Source: Sepiola atlantica (taxonomy: Eukaryota; Mollusca; Cephalopoda; Sepiida; Sepiolidae). Taken from it: DNA of 64,000 nucleotides. The stretch is from assembly GCA_963556195.1 (NCBI GenBank), contig OY744525.1:81654040-81718039 (forward strand), read 5' to 3'. Position 1 is the first letter of the stretch. Every line of letters begins with the position of its first letter. The notes beneath the pieces are model-generated. The model had not been told where the DNA came from. It saw only the letters and a program-made list of their open reading frames with translations, and made no database searches. Of this stretch, positions 44,800-56,319 are shown piece by piece. A program made the translations under genes and the position numbers.

Positions 44800-45863
44800 T
44801 AGGGAGAAACAGAGAAAAGGCTAATTTTCTAATTTTGAAGTGAAAATAACCTCATGACCAATTTTGCAAACTTTCTTTGAAAAATATTGAATGAAAACGT
44901 AATAGAATTTCCACCATAAAAATCAATTGGTCCAATCAAGTTTGTAAATAGGTGAGAAGAAAATATGAAAGTAAATTTATTACTTCTTAAGATGGGAAAA
45001 GAAAATAGACTAAAAAGAAACCCCACATATGCATAAATAATTTACAACAGTTCAGTATATATTTTAGAAAGATGGATACCATATTGGTTATTTGGGACAT
45101 CTGTGACTAAAAAATGTTTGATTTGCAAAAATAAACGCTTTTACTCTCAGAAGTCATATCCTCTAATGTAACTCCCATAATAATAATAAAGCTAATAGCT
45201 ACATTGGTTTTTCAACCACTACCTTATCCCGCCGCCTCACCATGCATCTTGTAAACTCTTGCTCAATTTACCAACATCTACAAAAACATAACTGCCCTCC
45301 CTCTGATTTAAGACAAATTCTATTTAATAACACTAAAATTATACGTTCTGAAACCAATTAAAAAACATTAAAACTACTGGAAGCTATCCACATAAACACA
45401 CAACAACCTAAATTAATAACATCACATGTGAAACCAGTGGTAACATTTTAAAATGCTTAACGCTTAATGCTTTTTTGTTCTGTGATGCCATTCCAGCGTT
45501 GCTGAATTTAAATCGTCAATGACTTTCCTGAAACAATGCGAAAAACGTTCTCTGTGAGTTTCTCCGTCGTCTTTTAAAAAATTCTCTTCTTTCTCCAGCT
45601 TTTTTGTTCATTTACTTTTGACACCTGAGGATGATTCAACGAAGAATCGAAAAAAGTTCGTGAAACCTATGGACCATTTATTAATTTTTTTGATTTTAAT
45701 GCAAAAAGACTATCAGAACAATTGAAAAAATAGAACAGGCATAATTAAACAGACGAATTCTGTTATTTTAACAATGTTTGCATAAATATATATATATATA
45801 TATATATAAGGTTAATAACACAAAATATATAAGAGGCAACATCCGGATAAAAATGAGCATTAA

Positions 45864-46381
45864 TAGCAATAGATGAAGTGAAAGAATAAAATAAGGTGCG
45901 AATCAAATTTTATTACAGTTCAATGTTCAGACAAAGTACTTTAAAGTCCTTAACTCATGAGTTTTCAAAGAAAATCTTCTCCTCAGAGGACCATTACCGC
46001 AATGACATTACTGCGGGCAATAAAAATTAAACTTTGAAAATATATAAAAATACATAAAGGTATATAAAACATCAAATATATCAGCCCAAAACATACTTTT
46101 TTGTAAACCTATACAGTTCATCCAAGTCAAAAAGTTTAAAATAGTTCCAGGAAAGATATCAAATAGGTTGATTAAAAAATAATTCAAGTGGTGAATGGTG
46201 GTCCAAAAACGAAAAAAGTTATCCAGGCAGGAAATTTGTTTGCTATCAATAGCAAACTAATTTCCCGAGAAGATTTTCTTTGAAAACTCATGAGTTAAGG
46301 ACTTTAAAGTACTTTATCTGAACATTGAACTGTAATAAAATTTGATTTGCACCTTATTTTATTCTTTCACTTCATCTATTG

Positions 46382-46383
<2 letters not shown>
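45864..46383. repeat. Inverted repeat (arms about 115 bp) ending at (AT)n
   Basis: 45864-45980 (AGCAATAGATGAAGTGAAAG ... ACTCATGAGTTTTCAAAGAA) pairs with 46269-46383. The spacer contains a further hairpin (GGAAATTTGTTTGCTATC / GATAGCAAAC..AATTTCC region, 46228-46266). Confidence 0.92.

Positions 46384-46419
<36 letters not shown>
46384..46419. repeat. (AT)n microsatellite
   Basis: About 36 bp abutting the right arm of 45864-46383. Confidence 0.95.
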
Positions 46420-46421
<2 letters not shown>

Positions 46422-46654
46422 ATAGTATAAGGAGATATTGTTGATAGAGCATTTATATAGGAAATGTTGAAATGAAATTGGTAAGCATTAAGTTTAAAAT
46501 TTGCAACAAGAGCAATTCTTTGAAAATCCATGGCTCAGTTTATTATATTCCTTGCTTGAACACCTGATGATTTAATAAACTTGTAAACGTTCAAATTTAT
46601 TTTTGTTTCATTTCAACATTTAGGTAACTAGATAGATAGATAGATAGATAGAGC

Positions 46655-46755
46655 AGCAGATTGTAGTAACTGTGATCGCGGTTTCTAATCTCGCCAAAAT
46701 TCAGCCACACTGAAAAGCAGTAGATGGCAAAACGCGTGTTCGTGGATAATTATTT
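46655..46755 (+). mobile_element. tRNA-like SINE
   Basis: TAGTAACTGTGATCGCGGTT then TCTAATCTCGCC (box B region), tail CAAAACGCGTGTTCGTGGAT then AATTATTTTATAAC. Related to 46955-47065. Confidence 0.65.
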
Positions 46756-46954
46756 TATAACTAAAATAATATATAGACGTCCCCACATATAAAGGGTATG
46801 ACACACAATGTAAGGGAGGTGACTCTCTTATAGCATTTAGGTAAATGTTTCACCATAGATAATTGAACTCCTTGAAATTGTCTCTATCACCAAAAACAAT
46901 AGCAAACAAAAATTGATGTGTACATTTATGAGCGATAAAAATGTCCAGTAATTT

Positions 46955-47063
46955 TGTAGCCCAACAGTAAGGGCACCAGATTGCAGTAACTGTGATCACA
47001 GTTTCGAATCTCGCCACACTGAAGAGAGTGAAATGCGCGTCTGTGGATAATTATTTTATAAAT

Positions 47064-47065
<2 letters not shown>
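46955..47065 (+). mobile_element. tRNA-like SINE with hammerhead-like tail
   Basis: GTAGCCCAACAGTAAGGGCA is a box A-like start and ACAGTTTCGAATCTCGCC the box B. The tail CTGAAGAGAGTGAAATGCGC then GTCTGTGGATAA keeps the layout of a minimal hammerhead with mutations. (AT)n follows at 47069. Confidence 0.75.

Positions 47066-47068
<3 letters not shown>

Positions 47069-47132
<64 letters not shown>
47069..47132. repeat. (AT)n microsatellite
   Basis: About 64 bp, the longest class in the window. Confidence 0.95.
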
Positions 47133-47134
<2 letters not shown>

Positions 47135-47219
47135 CTATGAAAATATATATAGATTTTAGCCTGAAGATCCCCCCCCCCCCCCGGGGATGAAACGCGGGAG
47201 CCTCTGTGTAGCTTAATTG

Positions 47220-47349
47220 CCATAAATATATTTTCATAGCTTACTACCTTGCTCTACTTACGTATCGAGCACTGTTGAAGTAAATACTGAAAATTGATAC
47301 ATAAAAAATTATATCTCCTTATAAAATTTTATGTGGATACATGAAATAG

Positions 47350-47351
<2 letters not shown>
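47220..47351 (-). repeat. Dispersed repeat, inverted partner of 25157-25290
   Basis: CTACTTACGTATCGAGCACT then GTTGAAGTAAATACTGAAAA and TTTTATGTGGATACATGAAA. Upstream lies a C16 run at 47167-47182. Confidence 0.85.

Positions 47352-47395
<44 letters not shown>
47352..47395. repeat. (AT)n microsatellite
   Basis: About 44 bp at the same edge of the repeat as 25100-25156. Confidence 0.95.
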
Positions 47396-47404
<9 letters not shown>

Positions 47405-47529
47405 TTGAAGGGAAATATTATTTCCACCTAGCATTTGGGTAAAATGCTTTTCAGTATAAATAGTTGAATACGTTCAAGTATCGCAAATAAAATAACATCT
47501 CTAAAAAACGATACATACCTTCCACTTCT

Positions 47530-47660
47530 ACTTGCGAGGTTTAACTCCTTGGTAGACATTAGATTCGATTCTCTGCGGTCCAGGTTTCTACTCTTGCTAA
47601 GTCTAGCCATGCTGATGAGTCGTAAGACGATAAAACACGTGCCCATAGATAATAACATTT

Positions 47661-47662
<2 letters not shown>
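47530..47662 (+). mobile_element. tRNA-like SINE with hammerhead-like tail
   Basis: CTCCTTGGTAGACATTAGAT (box A-like), then CTGATGAGTCGTAAGAC at 47612: CTGATGA, stem II GTC/GAC with loop GTAA, then GATAAAA in place of GAAA, and CACGTGCCCATAGATAATAA. Close to a full core, with an insertion in the GAAA box. Confidence 0.7.

Positions 47663-47664
<2 letters not shown>

Positions 47665-47712
<48 letters not shown>
47665..47712. repeat. (AT)n microsatellite
   Basis: About 48 bp directly after the SINE tail. Confidence 0.95.
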
Positions 47713-47716
<4 letters not shown>

Positions 47717-48381
47717 AATCGTTTTAGGATTGATGTATTTTTGAAAAGAAACATCAATTTTAATTGTTCTACTGAGCCGAAATTTGAAATTAAGTTACCA
47801 AGTTACCCATCTCTTACTAAGTTTCTGGCTATCACTCTCACCCTCTCTCACTGTATATTGTTTGACTCACCCCCGTCTTATTTTATACGGTGTCTATCAC
47901 TCTCGCTTCCATCACTCTCTCTTGGTGTATTAACGGTGAAAGCTAATAAAACTAACTATAAAAGATTGGACTAGTCCAATGCTATTTCAAATTATACATA
48001 GGGAGAAAAATGAGTAATTACTCTTTAACCGTCAAACGGACAGCTTTCAAAAAGTCGTTACCCCCCCCCCCCCATCCCCTTTGGTTTACCCCTTTCTTAC
48101 TATCCTCTTCCTATTGCTATAATGTAATGTTTTTTGTGTTTTCACATTCTTACCTTTTTCCTCTTCTTCCAAATTACTTTCTTCGAAGAAAGGCAACATT
48201 GAGCGAATCAGCGAAACTATTAAATAATTCCGTAAAGTTCTGTAAAAGAGAGAGCAAGAGAAAAATGAAAAAAATATATATATATATATATATATGATGA
48301 AAATTATGGAAATACTATTCATATCAATGTTATATGTAAAGTTTTGTTGTGAATGTGGTGTAAAATAGCTAACTTGGATTG

Positions 48382-48386
<5 letters not shown>

Positions 48387-48449
<63 letters not shown>
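48387..48449. repeat. (AT)n microsatellite
   Basis: About 63 bp; a shorter tract is at 48274-48294. Confidence 0.95.
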
Positions 48450-48451
<2 letters not shown>

Positions 48452-48479
48452 TGATACAAATAAGATCATCATCATCAGG

Positions 48480-48960
48480 GTCTTTTTTTATTTCACTCCT
48501 GGTGGAGGAACCCCTCCCTTGTCTCTTTCCACCTTGTTTTATCCCTGGCTAGGCATGGCCAAGTAGGACCTAGTTGACTATCAAGGTCGTCTCCACCGGG
48601 TTTTTTACTTTCCTCTAGGTCTTTTCCATCACCTTGGGGTCTATTCTGTCGCTCTATATGTCCACCTGTTGTCTGTACATCTCGAAAGGTGACCTGCCCA
48701 TTTATGTTTTGCCATTCGTATGGTAGTGATGATGTCGTTTACTCCAGTTTTCTGTCTGATCCAGGTGTTTCTTTTTCTATCATGTAAACTGATGCCGATC
48801 ATAATGGGTTCCATTTTGTATTGTGCCACTCTTAATGCCCATGTTTCACTACCATATTTCATAACAGGCATGATGTATTCATTGAACACTTTTTGCTTAA
48901 TGTTCATCGTGGATTTTCTATTCTTCGTGATGTTGTCTACTTTGGAAAAGGTTGTCCATC
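48480..48960 (-). mobile_element. LINE fragment (RT C-terminal region)
   Basis: The minus strand reads KQKVFNEYIMPVMKYGSETW, then HDRKRNTWIRQKTGVNDIIT and KHKWAGHLSRCTDNRWT: the '+VFN.C..P.M.YG.ETW' and 'KW.WAGH..R' blocks downstream of the RT active site in RTE/I-like LINEs. 5'-truncated, stops after WTYRATE. Confidence 0.85.
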
Positions 48961-49104
48961 CAAGTGCAATTCACTGTTTGATTTCAGGCATGATATCAGC
49001 GTCACTTCTAATATATATAAGATATATGAACGAATAGATCGGAAAGAAAAAAATTATGGAGAAAAAAAGAGACAAAATAGGAAAACTTTTTTGCTTCCGA
49101 ACGT

Positions 49105-49144
49105 CGTTCGTTCGTTCGTTCGTTCGTTCGTTCGTTCGTTCGTT
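49105..49144 (+). repeat. (TTCG)n microsatellite
   Basis: About ten CGTT units. Confidence 0.95.
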
Positions 49145-49654
49145 TCAGAACTTCATGAAAATGTAAAACTGAGAATAAGTGCCAATACATCTGAAAGTTA
49201 CAAAAGTAAGGAAAATGCCGCGCATTTTTGAAGAACTCTTTTTAATAATAAAGACAATATTAAAATCGAATCACATGAGTTACTTAAATTGCATTGTATT
49301 AGTAATATGTTGTTTGTAAGCCAGATGAATGCACATTTTAAAATAAAATAACTCAAATGTCAATAGTTATGATATTTCAAGATAAATCACCTTATCAAAT
49401 AGAATTGAGACTAGTCTTTTTTATGTTTTTTTTTTTTTTTCTAAATCTGGTTTAGCACGTGGTATCAAATTTGCATTCAAAAATTAATTGTTCCAGGTTT
49501 TTATCCGTTGTTGAAGCAACTTCTCAAAGATCGTAAAACAGCTTCGACTCAACATGTAACATATATATATACACGAAAAGAATTGAATCCTGTAAGGAAA
49601 TCGATTATTGTAAATAAAAGCGGTATATTTTTCCTGAAGCAAGTTGGTTTAGAC

Positions 49655-49776
49655 AGCTCGAAGGTTTGGCTTTCACAATCAGTAGTGACCTAAGGTCCAG
49701 GGTTTGAAAGTTCAGGTCGATGTGTTAGATATGTAAAGTTACACTGATGAGTCTTCAAAAGAAAAAATGCATGTGG

Positions 49777-49780
<4 letters not shown>
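49655..49780 (+). mobile_element. tRNA-like SINE with degraded hammerhead-like tail
   Basis: GACCTAAGGTCCAGGGTTTG then AAAGTTCAGGTCG; tail CTGATGAGTCTTCAAAAGAA then AAAATGCATGTGGACAA, followed by (AT)n at 49781-49809. Confidence 0.65.
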
Positions 49781-49813
<33 letters not shown>

Positions 49814-50014
49814 TTTAAACAGAATAACTTCTTTTTTAATCTCTGAAGAGCCTCAAAGAGAATGTATAATTTGCAAATTATTACAAAACATTCTCACATT
49901 CCAGACGAAGTAGCTGTAAAAACGAAAAAAAAAAAAATGCTTTAAAAAATGTATGGATTTGTTCTATAAATTTCAGTTCTAATTGAGCTGTTTTAGAATT
50001 TGTAGCCTCGTAAC

Positions 50015-50225
50015 TCTCGCTTCCCTTATTTTGTCCTTTATTCCTTACATTCCATGAGCGATGTTTCTGGCATAAGGGGGAAGAATTGCTGTTTTCTGGG
50101 TCAGAATCTATCCATCTAGCACTTATCGTTGGTTAGTTTTTGACCTTGAAGTAGCATATATTTTTTTAACAAGGCATGAAGCCACTTGATGTTAATCAAG
50201 TGGCTTCATGCCTTGTCTGGAGCGA
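50015..50225 (-). repeat. Dispersed repeat with perfect 22-bp hairpin
   Basis: Reverse complement of 19890-20085 (GGGGGAAGAATTGCTGTTTT, CTGGGTCAGAATCTATCCA). At 50169-50190 / 50195-50216 it carries a perfect 22-bp stem (ACAAGGCATGAAGCCACTTG then AT) with a 4-nt loop, apparently an inverted duplication of the repeat end. Confidence 0.9.
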
Positions 50226-50540
50226 CTTCCATAAAAAAAAGAAAAACTGTCAAATAAAATGGTTATTACTCAAAAAGTAATTAATCACAATTCGGAAATA
50301 AATATATTTATCTGTATGTGTGTCTAGAAAAAAAGGATACCCACTGGAAAATGTATGGCCGAGATGCGGACATCATAGTCGCTACTACAATCCCAACCAA
50401 TGTGTGATATTTATTATTGTTCAAGAAATCTTTCATCAGCCATCTTTTGCACCCCCCCCCCCCGCAATATTCACTCATTTACTTTTATTTATACAGCTAG
50501 TGGGTTGTAAGTGAAAACGTCAGTAAATAAATCTACTCAC

Positions 50541-50761
50541 TCGGCCTTTGTGGTGTTTGTCTTGACATCGTTTAAGAAAACCGATAAGTGACTCAAGTAA
50601 TCCGGGTACAATATGGCCACCCGATCTGTGCTCTTGATGTTTATGTGACGTATGGAAGCGAGGCTGGTGAAATATTTCATCCAGTTGATCATTGGATAAC
50701 GTATCGTCAAGTCGTGGATCGTTGAGACATTGTAGCTTTCTTGCGACGACGTCGACTTCAT
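50541..50761 (-). CDS. M13 peptidase exon (YNVSTIHDLTIRYPMINW...)
   Basis: 73 codons plus 2 nt between acceptor TTTCTCTAG and donor GA|GTGAGTAG. It carries the M13 block 'YN.M.. .EL......NW..Y': here YNVSTIHDL, then YPMINWMKYF, then RVAILYPDYLSHLSVFL, which matches the family 'V.V..P.YL..L'. It ends in phase 2, so the next exon must begin with a single completing base; 36556-36677 begins with two, which shows that a segment is missing from this model. A second open frame through the same bases has no M13 similarity. Confidence 0.93.
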
Positions 50762-50865
50762 CTAGAGAAAGAAAAGAGAAGAGAAATAAACGAAATACAA
50801 AAGGAATGAAAATGGGTTTTATGAAGATGCGTCCATCCAATCTGCGCGTTTAACGAGGGAAAAGC

Positions 50866-51375
50866 TATTTCAAACTTAAGTGTAACGGACGGACGGACAG
50901 AATTCTCAGCATGGAAGCATAGAAAAATATCAAAAATGCTATTTCAAAATTAAGCATGACAGACCAACTAACATACTATTTCAAACTTGAGCATGACAGA
51001 CCAAAGAAAATGCTATTTCAAACTTGAGCATGACAGACCAAAGAAAATGCTATTTCAAACTTGCGCATGACAGACCAAAAAAATGCTATTTCAAACTTGA
51101 GCATGACAGATCAAAGAAAATGCTATTTCAAACTTGAGCATGACAGACCAACGAACATACTATTTCAAACTTGAGCATGACAGATCAGAGAAAATGCTAT
51201 TTCAAACTTGAGCATGACAGACCAAATAAAATGCTATTTCAAACTTGAGCAAAACAGATCAAAGAAAATGCTATTTCAAACTTGAGCATGACAGACCAAC
51301 GAACATACTATTTCAAACTTGAGCATGGCAGACCAAAGAAGATGTTATTTCAAACTGAAGCATGACAGACCGATC
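50866..51375 (+). repeat. 37-bp satellite, about 13 units
   Basis: The unit is TATTTCAAACTTGAGCATGA then CAGACCAAAGAAAATGC. Twelve contiguous units start at about 50938, with a diverged one at 50866; some alternate AGAAAATGC with CGAACATAC. Another relic is near 51549. It lies in the M13 intron 180 bp upstream of the 50541-50761 exon. Confidence 0.95.
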
Positions 51376-52179
51376 AACGGATATAGCCTCTTATAGCGAA
51401 TTGTAGATGTATTTAAATATGTCACTTAAATCTATCATAATGGGATAGAACTCCTTAGTCTAACAGACGGACAGAACCTCTTAGATAGATGCTTGGACGT
51501 ATCTAGAATAACACACACCCATTCAATGTATGCATTTAGTGATGCAGATGCTGTTTTAAACTGAAGCGTGACAAACCGACGGACAAAGCAGCTTTTCATA
51601 TGGATGTGACGATCGATGTGTATTTGATATGTTAGGGGTTGTATATAAATATATAACCCTTAAGCAGGAGGGAAGGACGTAGGTTATGTATACAATACAA
51701 AATAGGCTTTTCTCAATTGATTTATGGAACATGACCGGCGTAAAAGCGCAGGATACTTTAAACATAAATCACAGACATGCATGCATGCATGCGTGCACAT
51801 CCGATAGTGCAGTTTCTTTTTTTTTCTTTTCTTCGTCCTTTTATTTTCTTTATTTCTTTTCTTAGTTTCCTTTGATTCGTTTTCTTTCTTGTTCACACAT
51901 GCGCTTGGGCAAATACACTCTCAATATATATAATATGTTGATGTGGAATATATATAAAGCTTTGTTAGTTATCATAGCCTTTTCTAACAATACTTTATAC
52001 ATGCTACACAATGTTTCAAACAAACTACACCACTTTCTCTCTATATATATATATCTAATAGTTTTATGAAACTATGCCTTTGGCAATCTACACAGAAAAT
52101 TTGTTTCAGGCGAAACGATGATTAATATTTTTGTTTCCCTTTAAAATGAACTTATGTTTACATTTACTACTACCCCTGC

Positions 52180-52410
52180 ACCCTGTCAGCAGGAGACCTA
52201 AAATTTGCCGACTGCAACCCCATGCAGAGGGGTAAGATCCATTCCCCTAAAAATGAGGGCCACCTGTTGGCCGTGGGTGGCGATATGTGATGCCTTAGGA
52301 CAGGATCCTGGTGGATAGGCATTCGTCCACTTTGGCTCGACGGGAGATCGGATAGGCCCGATCAGATCAATCGGCTGGTCACGTCATGCTCTAGTATCTA
52401 TAAGTTCATC
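52180..52410. other. GC-richer unknown repeat-like segment
   Basis: CTGTCAGCAGGAGACCTAAA, GGTAAGATCCATTCCCC, GGCATTCGTCCACTTTGGCT and GATCAGATCAATCGGCTGGT stand out from the AT-rich surroundings. No frame and no second copy in the window. Confidence 0.35.
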
Positions 52411-52775
52411 CCCAACTGTATTATTCAATCTGATTCTTTAAAAAATCAAAACCTTATTTCTCCTTTTTTTTTTCTCCCAAATACTCACCATAATAACACG
52501 TGCAAAAAAAAAAAAGGATAACAAAATGACAAAAGGAAAAAAAAACTAAAGAAAAAAGAAAATAACTGGACGAAAATAACAAAGACAGTCAGTAAAAATA
52601 TATACCTTAATTTTATGAATAGTTAAATTAATATTGATAGCCGATGATGAATGATTAGAAATATAAAAAGATAGGATACGTACAGGTTATTTAAAAAGAT
52701 GTAAAGGGACCATAATTCCATGTTAAAAAAAATGTGTGTATATACATATATGTATATATATATATGTGTGTGTGG

Positions 52776-52806
<31 letters not shown>

Positions 52807-53132
52807 GAGAGAGAGAGAGTACTGACTGTAATTCAGGCTATAATCGCCAAGTTCTTGCATGTTTTTAAAGTTTTTTGAATTTGTTTTGTACAATTTGCAC
52901 TGAATATGAGCGCACCAAGAAATAAATGCATAGAAGCATTTTGCAAATATCTTGATGTTAGCTAAAACAATTGTCTGATAAATAAAAAAATAAGTTGTAA
53001 AAAATGACGTACGTCTGTCCTCTGTGATATTGATGTGGTATTAGACTACATAAAAATACTGAATATCGCATAGCTCTAGCTTTAAACTATTGAGATATTA
53101 TAAGTACTCTTTGTTACAAAATAAAAAAATAA

Positions 53133-53147
<15 letters not shown>

Positions 53148-53207
<60 letters not shown>
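53148..53207. repeat. (AT)n microsatellite
   Basis: About 60 bp preceded by (CA)n. Confidence 0.95.
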
Positions 53208-53209
<2 letters not shown>

Positions 53210-53210
<1 letters not shown>

Positions 53211-54540
53211 AAGTATTCACTCAATCCTATTTAAAATTTCCTAAACAATATTATAGGTAAAAAAAACATTCCTTTTCTTTTGTTCCTCTCTGTGTTACCG
53301 TTACTAAACTCAATGATAGTAGTCTATTAACGCAGGTCAGGCAACAGAAAAATTAAAATCTTAAGCATGTGAATTGGAAATCGCAGAAAGTTCGTTTGTC
53401 AGTTAAAGAGAATCGACAAAGGCAGCAATACCTTTAACAAAATCATCTGGAAGATAATGACTTCACCGTTATGGTAATCGTGTTGGAAGAATGTTTGTTA
53501 TTCAAGCATTTCAAATCGAATAAACTTTAATCCCTTCACTTAAAGAAATGAAGAAAACAAGAACTTTCCCTAGTTTACACAGAAAAAAATAATCCCCTTG
53601 ACGTTTTATCACTTCAATATATCAATACAACAATCTTTACAGAAGATCTTTTTTTTTAATTATAAGAACAGAACATTATATGTCAAAGAAATGATAAAGA
53701 GAAGACTAAGGAAAGAGAGATGAAATATATAAAACAAGGAAAGTATTTGAAAATTAATAGCATATGAAAGAATAAAAATGAGAATAAAATAACAAATACA
53801 AAAGAAGCTTAGTACTTTACTTATAACTTCAATCTGTGACTATAATTAAAGCATACTCATCCATTTAAATGTTATTGTCTCTTGAAACTCCTCCAAGTAT
53901 TTGTTGTTTATTACTAGTTCGTTTCTTAGCATATTTCAAACACAATAGAATATATATTTTTTTGAATTCGTGGAAGCTTTTATTTTTTTTCATTTTTATT
54001 ACATTATATACAGACGTAACAAAACATATCTATATACAATTTCTTCACATTTGACAAATAAAGTATAATGCCTTATTGAAAGCATAAAAGCATTCAAATT
54101 ATAAGTATTATTATTATAATTTAAATATTTCGGACACATTTGATTTCTTGATCAATGCAAATAGAACACTTTTTGAAGAGTTTTTTTTTTTCATTACAAT
54201 TTTTCCTTTTCCCCATCTATACTTAACCAAAATAAACACATATTTTAATGGGTTTTGATAACGTTCTTTTGTTTTCACGTGTCCGAAAGCTTTGCATAAA
54301 ATTATATGTCTGACTTGCGAATGTTTTTTGTTACTGTGTTATATTTATCGGATATCTTTAACGATTTATATTATATGCATCTCTTAATTCTTATGTCCGG
54401 TTTATATAAGGCATTTGTTTATAGTGAAAAGAGATCTTTCACAGTTTGTGAAAAAATAGATTTTTCGTTTGGTTGTAATGGAATGATTGTTCTGACTTTT
54501 ATGTATAATGTTCAGTAGTTGTTATTGTGGAGTATTGTTT
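53210..54540. other. AT-rich intron, nothing recognised
   Basis: Short frames here have no domain features. Confidence 0.4.
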
Positions 54541-54544
54541 TTCA

Positions 54545-55130
54545 GACATTAAAGAGGGTATCCTCAGAAAAGAGTTGTGCAGCGAGATGTTTGTTTACAT
54601 TACATTTACATTTTTGCATGTCGGTAGAGTCAGGGAAACAGGGAGGGAGTTCCAAAGGTTGGCAGCTCAGGGAAAAAGCTATTAGAGTAGTAAGCTCTCC
54701 GGCATCTCAAAACCGAAATTTCACGGTAAATGGATGGGGATTTAACTGATTGTCGAGTTGGTCGGATGTATTTATGTCGAGTGGGGACAAGAGCAGCAAG
54801 TTTATTGGAGCACATTCCATTAAAGTACTTGTAAAACAAGCACAGGGATGCAACTTTGCGGCGATGGGACAGGGGTTAGAGCTTGGTGGATAGTGAGGGA
54901 TCTATTAGATTAACGATTCTTTTTTGGACCCTGTATAAGAGGGAGAGACTAGTGATTGGTGCACCAGCCCAGATGTGACAACAATACTCCATGCATGGAC
55001 AAATGGTGGCCTGATAGAGATATAGGATACTAGTTGATGTGAGAAGTTTTCTACCACTTTCCTTGCAGCAGCCTTGGCAATGTCTTCTATGTATTTGTTC
55101 TAACTCTCTGTGAATGTTAGGTCAAGAAGT
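54545..55130 (-). mobile_element. LINE family A fragment
   Basis: The minus strand reads FYKYFNGMCSNKLAALVPTR, then RRAYYSNSFFPELPTFG, preceded by the RT tail encoded near 54840-55020. Frameshifted. Confidence 0.85.
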
Positions 55131-55551
55131 TTGAACGTTGGACTCTTGGGTATGTATGCAAGATTATTGTCAAAATATTCATATGCGTTTAGAATACCTG
55201 TTATTTTAAAAGATTATAGTTATTACTTTTTACCTAGTAATGTTAAACATAATGCTATTAAAAAAAAATCTTTTATTATACGGCTATATTTATTTTATAT
55301 GGCTACTTACATTCTTCCCTCTATTCACCCCCATTAGCTTTTTAACTTCTTTTATCCCCAACTAAGACTTCATCTACTTAAAAATGTGTTATGCATTGTG
55401 TAGCCTGATGAGAATTGGTAGGCACATTTTGGTTAGTGTTGAATAAATAAAGGGAAAAAGTAAGAAAATACCCCCCCCCCCCCCCAAAAAAAACAAAGCA
55501 AAAAACAAAGACTGTTCGATATCTGTCATACTTTCTTATCTATTGACTTAC

Positions 55552-55680
55552 CTGTACAAGCGTTTTCTCTATGAGGCTGACCCGGTGGGCAATCGTTGAC
55601 ACATTCACTGATTTTCCCGCCAACAACTTCATAATCCGAATCGTTTCCTTCATGTATTTTTCAAACGATTCCGACATGAA
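55552..55680 (-). CDS. M13 peptidase exon (helical N-lobe, FMSESFEKYM...)
   Basis: 43 codons in phase 0-0 between acceptor ATTTCAG and donor CAG|GTAAGTC. The segment FEKYMKETIRIMKLLAG and then RVSLIEKTLVQ matches the M13 helix pattern 'Y..YM......LLG ... V...E..LA'. A LINE fragment and a 37-bp satellite fill the intron that follows in the transcript. Confidence 0.88.
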
Positions 55681-55737
55681 CTGAAATATAGAAAGAAATA
55701 TTTAAAAACAATGGATGTGTAATGTGAGTCTTTAAGA

Positions 55738-56010
55738 AAAGCCTAGTTCTGATGACCTTAGAGGAAGATTAAATCTGAACAGTATAGGGAGATGTGTGCA
55801 GAAGAGAAGATTTTGATGGTATGGCCACATTGAAAGAATGGGTGAGAGTTCTTGGGTTAGTAGATGTAGAACAGTTGAGGTAGCAGGTTCAGTTCACAGG
55901 GGTAGGTCAAGAAAAACTTGGGAGGAAGTAATAAAAATAGACCTGAAGAAAAGAGAGATAAATAAAGACCTGGTCAGTGATAGATTACTTTGGAAGTCAA
56001 TTTATTAAAG
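55738..56010 (+). mobile_element. LINE family B tail
   Basis: The plus strand reads RGRLNLNSIGRCVQKRRF, WYGHIERMGESSWVSRC, then GSVHRGRSRKTWEEVIKIDL, with stops. Same family as 2835-3040 in the opposite orientation. Confidence 0.75.
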
Positions 56011-56319
56011 CCATCCAACACATGTCATCATGTAAAGCAGACGCTAAACCGAATATGATGATAATGGAAAACAAATAATAAAATATCAAATTATTTAGAA
56101 AATACTAGTCACTTTTTTGACTCACTTTAAAAGAATGATTTTTGTTGCTATTATTGCACTGTTTTATGCAAGATTTTATATGCATACCTTTTAATCCATT
56201 TTCAATAATTTCGTTTAGAATACAATTTTCAAGCACATAAGCACTTAATGAAGAAGATGAAAAAAATAAGTGTGTATACTTTTTTTTCTTTACTCTAGTT
56301 ATCCAAACAGGGCACATAA

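Noticed and set aside
46924..48475. Frames of 95-141 codons with long IYIYIY runs
   Set aside because: Translated (AT)n microsatellites.
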